Source of the DNA: Burkholderiales bacterium RIFCSPLOWO2_12_FULL_61_40
GTDB taxonomy: Bacteria > Pseudomonadota > Gammaproteobacteria > Burkholderiales > Burkholderiaceae_C
NCBI GenBank assembly: GCA_001770935.1
Contig: MESI01000124.1
Coordinates: 15,411 to 79,410 of the forward strand
DNA: 64,000 nucleotides
Reading direction: 5' to 3'
Shown: positions 54,068 to 61,180 of the stretch, piece by piece
How positions within the stretch are numbered: position 1 is the stretch's first letter
Layout of the letters: the number at the start of each line of letters is the position of its first letter
Made by a program: the position numbers and the translations under genes
Notes under the pieces: model-generated
Seen by the model: the letters and a program-made list of their open reading frames with translations, nothing else
Databases searched by the model: none
Told to the model about the DNA's origin: nothing

Positions 54068-54155
54068 CACTGGTGTTTACCCACATTGACAAATACCGGG
54101 AGGTAACCACACTGCCTCCAGGGAGTTGTGGGTCTACTCAATTGGGAGAAATTTC

Positions 54156-54929
54156 ATGCGAAATATTCTGTTTGTCGGTTTGGCCATTGCGGTGTTGGCG
54201 GGTCAGGCAGCTGCTGGCGAAAAAGTGGTTTTGGAAGCGGACGATGACTATGCGCCGTATTCCTACGTCGAAAAAGGACAGCACAAAGGCATCTATGTGG
54301 ACTTTCTGAAGAAGGTCGCGGAAAAGCTGGCGCCCGCCTACGAGGTGAGCCTGCAGCCCGTGCCCTGGAAGCGTGGCCTGCAGAACCTGGAAAAAGGCGA
54401 TTCACTGGCCTTGTTCCCGCCCTATTTCAACAAAGAGCGCAAGTTCATCCAGCCCTACTCCACGCCGCTGTTCCGGGAAACCGTGGTGCTGTTCTGCACC
54501 GACGAGGTCATGAAAACGCCGCGCAAAAATTTCCCGGATGACTTTGCCGGACTCACCATCGGCATCAATCTGGGATTTGCTTTGGGTGAAAAAATGGTGT
54601 CCGCCGCCAAGTCCGGCAAGATCAAGACCGAAGAGGTCAAGGGCAACGAAGCCAATATCAAAAAGCTCAACGCCGGGCGTATTGGCTGCTATGCCAATGA
54701 CCGCATGTCCGTGATCCACAGCGCCAAGGGGCTGCGGGGGAACTCCGAGTTCAAAAACTTCAAGCTGAATGAAGCTGTTGAATTGTCGGGTGAGGACGCC
54801 TTCATTGGCTACAGCATGGCCAACAATGCGAGCTACAAGGCGGACTTCATCGCCAAAATGAACACGGCCATTGAAGAGGCGAAGAAAGCCGGTGTCCTGA
54901 CCAAGTTGCTTGCGGATTACTCCAAATAG
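54156..54929 (+). CDS. Periplasmic solute-binding protein, SBP_bac_3 family
   Basis: The 257-residue precursor has a signal peptide (MRNILFVGLAIAVLAGQAAA) and the polar-amino-acid-type fold: DDDYAPYSYVEKGQHKGIYV, VPWKRGLQNLEKGDSLALFP and GINLGFALGEKMV. GGGAGAA lies before ATG 54156. It is alone, with no permease or ATPase, and belongs to the type that sometimes acts as a sensor input or has lost its transporter. Its 3' end overlaps the convergent fadD by 13 bp. Confidence 0.85.
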   Translation: MRNILFVGLAIAVLAGQAAAGEKVVLEADDDYAPYSYVEKGQHKGIYVDFLKKVAEKLAPAYEVSLQPVPWKRGLQNLEKGDSLALFPPYFNKERKFIQPYSTPLFRETVVLFCTDEVMKTPRKNFPDDFAGLTIGINLGFALGEKMVSAAKSGKIKTEEVKGNEANIKKLNAGRIGCYANDRMSVIHSAKGLRGNSEFKNFKLNEAVELSGEDAFIGYSMANNASYKADFIAKMNTAIEEAKKAGVLTKLLADYSK

Positions 54930-56596
54930 GCAGCTTCCCGTAACTGGCGGCGCAAAATCTTGCCCAGGCTGGACTTGGGCAGGGGTTCGCTGCGAAACTC
55001 CACGATCTTGGGCACCTTGTAGGCGGCCAGGTGTTTGCGGCAGTGCGCGAGCAGGTCCTGTTCGGTCAGGGTGGGATCGTTTCTGACCACCACAATTTTC
55101 ACAACTTCGCCCGAGCGCTCGTCGGGCACCCCGATGGCGGCCACTTCCGCCACATCGGGGTGCAGGGCCACGGCGTCTTCCACCTGGTTGGGAAACACCT
55201 TGAAGCCGGAAGCCACGATCATGTCCTTCTTGCGGCCCGTGATTTTGAAGTAACCGCGCTCGTCCATAAACCCCATGTCGCCGGTGCGCAGCCACCCGTC
55301 CGGCGTGAACACCTTGGCCGTTTCGTCGGGCCGGTTCCAGTAACCGGCCATGACCTGGGGGCCACGCACGGCGATCTCCCCGACTTCGCCCAAAGACAGC
55401 TCCTTGCCCCGCTCGTCCAGCACCGTCACCTGCGTGGACGGAAAAGGCATGCCGATGGTGCCGGTCCATTCCACGATGTTGAGCGGGTTGCAAGTCACCC
55501 CTGGCGAGGTTTCGGTCAAGCCATACGACTCAATGAGGGGATGGCCGGTGGCTTTTTTCCAGCGCTCGGCCACCACGCGCTGCACCGGCATGCCACCGGC
55601 GTTGGCCACCTTCAGCGTGCGCCAGTCCACATCGGAAAACTCGGGGGCGTCCAGCAGGTCGCGGTACAGGGTGCTGACACCAATGAGAACGGTCACCGGG
55701 TATTTTTTGAGGTCGTGGATGAAGCCATGCATGTCACTCGGGTTGGTGACCAGGAGGGTGTGCGCGCCGATCATCATGAACACCAGACAGGCGTTCAGCG
55801 CGTAAATGTGGGACAGTGGCAAGGGGCAGAGAAACACCTCTTGGCCGTCTTGCAGGTCATGCGTGATCCAGGCCCCCACCTGCTGCAGATTGGCCACCAT
55901 ATTGCCGTGGGTCAGCACCGCACCCTTGGCCACCCCCGTGGTACCGCCGGTGTATTGCAAAAAGGCAATGTCACGGTGGCTCAAGGGAACGTGGTGCAGG
56001 GTCTGCTCGGCGCCGGTGCGCAAGGCGGCGTTGAATTCCGAGGTATGGGCGATCTCCCAGGGAGGCACCTTTTTCTGGATGTACTTGACCATCAGGTTGG
56101 TGAGCAACTCCTTCACCACGGGGAACAGGTCGCCCACCTCGGTGGTGATGACATGCGGCTTCAGTGCCGGATTCCTTTTCAACACCTCCTGCAGGGTATG
56201 GGCAAAGTTTTCCAGCACCACGATGGCCGAGGCACCAGAGTCCTGCAGCAGGAATTCCAGTTCGGGCACGGTGTACTGCGGATTGACATTGACCACCACC
56301 AGCCCCGCCCGCAGCACGCCAAACAGGGCCACCGGGTACTGCAACAGATTGGGCAGCATGAGCGCCACCCGGTCTCCCTTGTGCAGCCCCAGGCCGTTTT
56401 GCAGGTAGGCGGCAAAGTCGCGGCTGGCCTTGTCCACTTCGCTGTAGGTGAGGGACGCGCCCATATTGCTGTAGGCGGGCAAGTCGCCAAAGAGTTCACC
56501 ACTGCTGCGCAGCAAATCACGCAGCGAAGCAAACTCGTCCATGTTGATTTCGGCGGGAATGCCTGGAGGGTAGTTCTTGAGCCAGATCTGTTCCAT
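54917..56596 (-). CDS. fadD: Long-chain-fatty-acid--CoA ligase FadD
   Basis: The 559-residue ANL enzyme has MEQIWLKNYPPGIPAEIN (typical FadD start), the P-loop LQYTGGTTGVAKGAVLTHGN, ESYGLTETSPGVTCNPL and WLRTGDMGFMDERGYFKITG. The catalytic Lys region near the C-terminus is LPKSSLGKILRRQLR. ATG 56596 is preceded by GAGGAGCG. It activates fatty acids for beta-oxidation or lipid synthesis. It is one of three ANL ligases in this window. Confidence 0.93.
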   Translation of the reverse strand: MEQIWLKNYPPGIPAEINMDEFASLRDLLRSSGELFGDLPAYSNMGASLTYSEVDKASRDFAAYLQNGLGLHKGDRVALMLPNLLQYPVALFGVLRAGLVVVNVNPQYTVPELEFLLQDSGASAIVVLENFAHTLQEVLKRNPALKPHVITTEVGDLFPVVKELLTNLMVKYIQKKVPPWEIAHTSEFNAALRTGAEQTLHHVPLSHRDIAFLQYTGGTTGVAKGAVLTHGNMVANLQQVGAWITHDLQDGQEVFLCPLPLSHIYALNACLVFMMIGAHTLLVTNPSDMHGFIHDLKKYPVTVLIGVSTLYRDLLDAPEFSDVDWRTLKVANAGGMPVQRVVAERWKKATGHPLIESYGLTETSPGVTCNPLNIVEWTGTIGMPFPSTQVTVLDERGKELSLGEVGEIAVRGPQVMAGYWNRPDETAKVFTPDGWLRTGDMGFMDERGYFKITGRKKDMIVASGFKVFPNQVEDAVALHPDVAEVAAIGVPDERSGEVVKIVVVRNDPTLTEQDLLAHCRKHLAAYKVPKIVEFRSEPLPKSSLGKILRRQLREAAYLE

Positions 56597-56743
56597 GGTG
56601 CGCTCCTCTTGGGTGTCGGCACACACCCGCCACGGCCAAGACCGAACGGCATGCGCTGCCAAATTCACTCTAGGAAAACAAGGAAGAAATGGGTATGCGT
56701 ATTCGCAAAATAGCGTCTTTACCTTGCTGGCTCCATCCAGGAA

Positions 56744-57799
56744 CTACACCACCAATGGGTCTTCCTGCATGGCTTCCATCTGCTCTTCCAGCATCTGCAC
56801 CTGCCCTTGCCAGTAGTCGCTGGAGCCAAACCACGGAAAGTTGATGGGAAAAGTAGGGTCGTGCCAGCGCCGGGCCAGCCAGGCGCTGTAGTGGACCAGG
56901 CGCAGGGTGCGCAAGGGCTCGATCAACGCCAGTTCCCGCCGGTCGAACTCCCGGAACTGCTCGTAGCCATCGACCAGCGCGCCCAGTTGGCGGGTGCGCT
57001 GCTGGCGGTCACCGCTGAGCAGCATCCACAGGTCTTGCACGGCAGGGCCGCTGCGGGCGTCGTCCAGGTCCACAAAGTGCGGGCCGGGCCCGGCACTGGC
57101 GGGCACATCCAGCGGCGTCCACAAAATATTGCCGGGGTGGCAGTCGCCGTGCAGGCGAAGTACCTTGATCGGCTCGGATTCAAGGCCATTTTTGCCTCCG
57201 GCCCCCGTAAAACATGCGTGAGCAGCTATTAATTCAATAGCAGTAGCAGAGGCCTTGGCCCAGGCTGACTGCACATCCAGCGGCACTTTGTCATGCTCCA
57301 ACAGCCAGGCGCGCGGCTCGGTGCCAAAGGATTGCAGGTCCAGCGCGGGCCGGTGCACAAAGGGCTTGGCGGCACCCACGGTGTGGATGCGGGCCAGGAA
57401 GCGGCCGATCCACTCCAGCACATCAGGGTCGTCCAGCTCAGGCGGACGTCCTCCCCGGCGGGGACTGACGCTGAAGGCAAAGCCGCCAAAGTGGTTCAGC
57501 GTGCTGCCGTTCAGGGTGAGCGGTCCCACCACGGGAATTTCGGCGGCCATCAGTTCGGCGGCAAAGGCGTGCTCTTCCAGAATCTGCGCCTCACTCCAGC
57601 GCCCGGGCCGGTAGAACTTGGCCACCACCGCGGGGCCGTCTTCCAGGTGCAACTGGTAGACCCGGTTTTCGTAGGAACTCAGGGCCAGCTGGCGGCCATC
57701 GCCATACAGCCCCACGCTGGCCAGCGCGTCCATGACCAGGTCGGGGGTGAGCGCCTCGAATGCGTGAACGGGCGCGTGGGGGGAGGAGGTGGAATGCAT
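56744..57799 (-). CDS. srkA: Stress response kinase A (SrkA/YihE family) with an embedded repeat
   Basis: The 351-residue APH-fold kinase has SSYENRVYQLHLEDGPAVVA, VAKFYRPGRWSEAQILEEHA, the catalytic loop LRLHGDCHPGNILWTP (HGDxxxxN) and the metal-binding FVDLDDARSGPAVQDLW. It ends with INFPWFGSSDYWQGQVQMLE. YihE/SrkA phosphorylates Ser/Thr and protects against stress-induced death. The ATG at 57799 avoids a long unsupported N-terminal extension. Just before the catalytic loop, about residues 186-200 are encoded by a small dispersed repeat (57201-57242) inserted in frame. The protein is otherwise intact and slightly longer than E. coli YihE (328). Confidence 0.9.
   Translation of the reverse strand: MHSTSSPHAPVHAFEALTPDLVMDALASVGLYGDGRQLALSSYENRVYQLHLEDGPAVVAKFYRPGRWSEAQILEEHAFAAELMAAEIPVVGPLTLNGSTLNHFGGFAFSVSPRRGGRPPELDDPDVLEWIGRFLARIHTVGAAKPFVHRPALDLQSFGTEPRAWLLEHDKVPLDVQSAWAKASATAIELIAAHACFTGAGGKNGLESEPIKVLRLHGDCHPGNILWTPLDVPASAGPGPHFVDLDDARSGPAVQDLWMLLSGDRQQRTRQLGALVDGYEQFREFDRRELALIEPLRTLRLVHYSAWLARRWHDPTFPINFPWFGSSDYWQGQVQMLEEQMEAMQEDPLVV
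57201..57242. repeat. Small dispersed repeat, copy 5, inside srkA
   Basis: GCCCCCGTAAAACATGCGTG then AGCAGCTATTAATTCAATAG. It matches copy 2 at 39379-39420 at 34 of 42 positions. Read on the minus strand it encodes residues AIELIAAHACFTGA of the kinase without breaking the frame. Confidence 0.8.
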
Positions 57800-57931
57800 G
57801 GTGCCATTGTCGGCGATGGCGCCATGCAGGAAGGCAGCATGGACATCCCCTGCGCCAGGCACCGTGCTTGGCCGGGCACACCAAGCTGCGATACTTGGCC
57901 GGATGCTGCTGAACTCACTCCCCCCAACGCC

Positions 57932-58540
57932 ATGCCCACGCCACTGAACTGCGCACTGTGCCAACCCTCCGAACTGGAGCGGCTGATCCGCAGCGAGCCG
58001 GCCGTCGCGGCGCAATGGCGCGCCTTGCCACGCAAGCGTTTTGCCCCGGGTGAGGACCTGCAGGCGGCGGGCCAGCCCTGCACCCGCAGCTGGCTGATCG
58101 AGCAGGGGCTGGTGCGTTGTTATTACCTGAATGAGCAAGGCACGCAGCGCAACCGCTCTTTCCATGCCGAAGGCGCCTGGGTCGGCGGAAGCATGCCGCC
58201 CGCGGCCACCCCCAGCCCTTACGGCATCGAAGCCCTGGAAGAGACCCACACCGTGGAACTGGGGTATGCCACGCTGATGGCCTGGCATCAGCAGTTTGCG
58301 CACATCCAGGCCCTGCTCAACGAAGCCATGGCTTACCTGTTTGCCAAGCAGTCGCAACGCGAGGCGGCGCTGTTGACCCTGTCTCCCCAAGCGCGCTACC
58401 AGGCGTTTTTGGTGGAGCAAAGCACGCTGGTGGAGCGCCTGCCGATTCACCATGTGGCCAGCTACCTGGGCATCTCCCATGTTTCCTTATCGCGCATCCG
58501 GGCGCGGCTGGGCATGGCCAACCAGGGCCGGGCCTCTTAG
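57932..58540 (+). CDS. Crp/Fnr family transcriptional regulator
   Basis: The 202-residue protein has a beta-roll domain (about 20-110; FAPGEDLQAAGQPCTRSWLI, HAEGAWVGG) and a C-terminal HTH VERLPIHHVASYLGISHVSL-SRIRARLG. This short-form type lacks Fnr cysteines in a cluster. It is divergent from srkA (132 bp apart) and convergent with the cytochrome/sulfite dehydrogenase pair. Target genes cannot be read from the sequence. Confidence 0.85.
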   Translation: MPTPLNCALCQPSELERLIRSEPAVAAQWRALPRKRFAPGEDLQAAGQPCTRSWLIEQGLVRCYYLNEQGTQRNRSFHAEGAWVGGSMPPAATPSPYGIEALEETHTVELGYATLMAWHQQFAHIQALLNEAMAYLFAKQSQREAALLTLSPQARYQAFLVEQSTLVERLPIHHVASYLGISHVSLSRIRARLGMANQGRAS

Positions 58541-58570
58541 CGTCAAAAAAGCAAGCCCCCCTCGGGTGGC

Positions 58571-59185
58571 TCACTGCGCCGTGGGCGGCCAGGCCGAGAC
58601 GGTTCTGGCCAGGCCCGGCATGGTCACACGCACCAGCGCTTCGCGGTTCATCACGGCGGTGGACGGCACCAGGCCGTTGAGGTGCAACAGGTGCGCCGTG
58701 AGGGCGTACACCTCGTCGTCGCTCAGGCTCTTGGGCGCGGGGTGCGGCATGGCGCGGCGCACATAGTCAAACAGCGTGGTGGCATAGGGCCAGCGCGCCC
58801 CCACCGACAGCACCAGCAGCGGGTATTTGCGGATACGCAGCACACGCAAGGGGTCGCTCCAGCCAAAAAAGCCGTCCGAACCCGCCAGGCGCGCCGCCGG
58901 ACCTTCTATGCCGGTGTCGCCATGGCAAGCGGCGCACTGCGCCTGGTACAGGCGGGCGCCCTGGGCCACACTGCCCTGTCCGGTCGGCAGGTTGCGCCCA
59001 TCGGGGAAGATGGTGATGGAAAAGCGGTCGATTTGCGCCTGCGGCAGCGGCAGGCCCAGGCCGATGCCGGGCGGCGTGGTCGGCGCCATGGCAGGCTGCG
59101 TGATGGGCTGTAGGGGCTGTGCTTGCGCGGCAGCCGCCAGGAGCCAGACGCCCACCAGCCCCAGCGCCGCCCCAGGCCTACGCAT
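58571..59185 (-). CDS. Monohaem cytochrome c partner of the sulfite dehydrogenase (SorB/SoxD-like)
   Basis: The 204-residue precursor has a signal peptide (MRRPGAALGLVGVWLLAAAA) and one haem motif CAACH within ARLYQAQCAACHGDTGIEGP. A Met ligand is probably in the MPHPAPKSLSDDEVYALTAH region. It is shorter than SoxD (about 380 residues, two haems) and longer than SorB (about 100). It overlaps the end of the Mo-enzyme gene by 8 bp, so it is surely its electron acceptor in the periplasm. Confidence 0.88.
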   Translation of the reverse strand: MRRPGAALGLVGVWLLAAAAQAQPLQPITQPAMAPTTPPGIGLGLPLPQAQIDRFSITIFPDGRNLPTGQGSVAQGARLYQAQCAACHGDTGIEGPAARLAGSDGFFGWSDPLRVLRIRKYPLLVLSVGARWPYATTLFDYVRRAMPHPAPKSLSDDEVYALTAHLLHLNGLVPSTAVMNREALVRVTMPGLARTVSAWPPTAQ

Positions 59186-60455
59186 ACACGTTCTCCACGC
59201 GGCCGTCCGTCCCCACGCGCCAGGCCTGCACCGCGTTGTAGTGGTGAAAAGACTGCATGGCGTACTTGCGCTTCCATTCGCTGCGCGCGGGTTGGCTGCG
59301 GCCCTGTTCGTCGGTGGCGCGGCTCATCAAGGTGGCCTTTTTCCCATCCCACTGCCAAGGCACCGTGAAGCGGGTGAAGGCCCGGTCCAGCACCGGCGCA
59401 TGCAGTTGCGCCAGCGCCCAGGACTTGCCACCGTCCACCGAGACTTCCACCTTTGCAATGCGCCCATGGCCGGACCAGGCCAGCCCCCCGATTTCGTAGA
59501 AACCCCGGGCCTCGGGCAGGGTCTGCAAACCCGAAGGGTGGGTGATGACCGACTTGACGTCCATGTGAAAGGCAAAACGTTCGATCTGCCCGTTGTCCAG
59601 GACCTGCGCGTACAGGCCGGATTCATCCTTGGTATAGGCTGGCTGGTCGGTCACCTCCAGGCGGTGCAACCACTTCACGTTGACATTGCCCTCCCAGCCC
59701 GGCATGAACAGGCGCATGGGGTAGCCTTGCGAAGGGCGCAGGCGCTCGCCATTTTGGTAAAGCGCCACAAAGCCGTCTTTGAGCAAGGCCGACAAGGGCA
59801 GGCTGCGGGCGTGCGAGCCGCCGTCCGCACCTTCGGCCACCACCCAGGTGGCACCCTCCTTCAGGCCGGCTTCGTTGAGCAAATACGACAGCGGCACCCC
59901 GGTCCACTCCGCACACGACACCTCGCCTGCCAAATCGCCCAGGGTCTGGTTCATGGCCGTGGGCGACAGGGCGTTGGTCGCCGAATTGCCCGCGCACTCC
60001 AGAAAGTGGATGCGGCTGACCATGGGGTAGCGCAGCAGACGCTCCAGATCAAAGCGCAGGGGACGCTTCACCAGGCCATGGACCATCAGCGCATGGCGAT
60101 CCGGCGCGATGTCGGGCAGGCCGTTGTGGTGCACCGAAAAATGCAGTCCGCTGGGCGTGATGATGCCGCGCTGGTGTTGCAAAGGCGTGCGCCAGATGGC
60201 AAAACCCGCCGTCTGCGCGGTGCTGGGGTGGGCCAGCCGTTGCACCGCCTGCTCATGGACGGAGGGTTGGCCGTAGGCCAGGTCCGCGCCCCCCAGCGTT
60301 TTCATCGAATCCGGCATGCGGGCCGCCAGGGGTGGCGACGCGGGCGCGGCGGCGGTGGCATCGCCACCCAGGGCCGCCATGCCCATGGCCAGGCCACCGC
60401 CCAGAAAGGCGCGCCGGTGGGTCGGGAGGCCTTTACGGCCCGGTTTAAAAGTCAT
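59178..60455 (-). CDS. Molybdopterin-dependent sulfite dehydrogenase, SorA/SoxC-like
   Basis: The 425-residue precursor has a twin-arginine signal (THRRAFLGGGLAMGMAALGG) and a sulfite-oxidase Mo-pterin domain with the Mo-ligand Cys in RIHFLECAGNSATN. AEWTGVPLSYLLNEAG, GYPMRLFMPGWEGNVNVKWL and a C-terminal dimerisation domain (KVEVSVDGGKSWALAQL) follow. It would oxidise sulfite (or, as SoxC, Sox-bound sulfur) in the periplasm. GGAG precedes ATG 60455. The other sox genes are absent, so a stand-alone sulfite dehydrogenase is more likely. Confidence 0.88.
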   Translation of the reverse strand: MTFKPGRKGLPTHRRAFLGGGLAMGMAALGGDATAAAPASPPLAARMPDSMKTLGGADLAYGQPSVHEQAVQRLAHPSTAQTAGFAIWRTPLQHQRGIITPSGLHFSVHHNGLPDIAPDRHALMVHGLVKRPLRFDLERLLRYPMVSRIHFLECAGNSATNALSPTAMNQTLGDLAGEVSCAEWTGVPLSYLLNEAGLKEGATWVVAEGADGGSHARSLPLSALLKDGFVALYQNGERLRPSQGYPMRLFMPGWEGNVNVKWLHRLEVTDQPAYTKDESGLYAQVLDNGQIERFAFHMDVKSVITHPSGLQTLPEARGFYEIGGLAWSGHGRIAKVEVSVDGGKSWALAQLHAPVLDRAFTRFTVPWQWDGKKATLMSRATDEQGRSQPARSEWKRKYAMQSFHHYNAVQAWRVGTDGRVENVYA

Positions 60456-60599
60456 GCACTCGCTCCGGTGAAGCGGCCGGTTCAGCCGCGGCGCCAGTGT
60501 GGACGTTTCAGGGCGCGCATGCATTAACCCTTGTTAATGCGGCCAGTACAGGAAGGCCGGGGGGTACGTCCATGCGCCTACCCCAGCCCCAGCCCGAAG

Positions 60600-61103
60600 T
60601 CAGGGCCGACGGAATGCAACGCGCTGGGACGACCAGTAGGGGGAGCGCAAATCGTCCAGCCGAACCACCCCACCGGTGGAGGGTGCATGGACAAACCGGC
60701 CGTCTCCCACATAGATCCCCGCGTGCACAGCCGTGCCACTTTGCATAAACAGCACCAGATCCGCCGTGCGCACGGCCTCACCCGGCACGGATTGCCCCCA
60801 GGTTTGCAGCTTTGCAACGGTTCGGGGGGAGGCAACGCCACCCCGTGTTCGCAAGACATGGCCAATCAGGCCGCTGCAATCGAAGCCTGTTTCAGGCGTA
60901 TTGCCACCATAACGGTAGGGCGTACCCACCAAACCAATGGCATAAACCGTCACTTCGTTGGCTTGCGCTGGCGACAGCCGTGTGGGCACATCCGCAGCAC
61001 TGGCAGATGCAGGGTATTGGGGCGACACCGTGCCGCACCCCGCAAGCGCAAACAACAGCACCATTGCCACAGATGCCAACCCCCAGCGCTTATCAACATT
61101 CAT
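60600..61103 (-). CDS. NlpC/P60 (C40) family lipoprotein peptidase
   Basis: The 167-residue protein has a lipoprotein signal with lipobox LAGC (MVLLFALAGC) and the NlpC/P60 domain: YRYGGNTPETGFDCSGLIGH (catalytic Cys), AVHAGIYVGDGRFVHAPSTG (catalytic His) and the third polar residue downstream. It would cut peptidoglycan stem peptides in the periplasm. ATG 61103 (MNVDKRWG) is chosen because AAAAGG lies before it. The 144 bp upstream of the sulfite dehydrogenase start show no gene. Confidence 0.9.
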   Translation of the reverse strand: MNVDKRWGLASVAMVLLFALAGCGTVSPQYPASASAADVPTRLSPAQANEVTVYAIGLVGTPYRYGGNTPETGFDCSGLIGHVLRTRGGVASPRTVAKLQTWGQSVPGEAVRTADLVLFMQSGTAVHAGIYVGDGRFVHAPSTGGVVRLDDLRSPYWSSQRVAFRRP

Positions 61104-61180
61104 AACAACCTTTTGGACCATGGCCACGCCCTGCCTTGCGTTTGAACCACGCACTGTACCAAGGTTTATGAATGTAACGG

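Noticed and set aside
55031-56713. 560-codon open frame on the plus strand
   Set aside because: Antisense to fadD with shadow-type composition; fadD has all family motifs.
58827-60527. 566-codon open frame on the plus strand
   Set aside because: Antisense to the sulfite dehydrogenase and cytochrome genes, which carry clear Tat, Mo and haem motifs.
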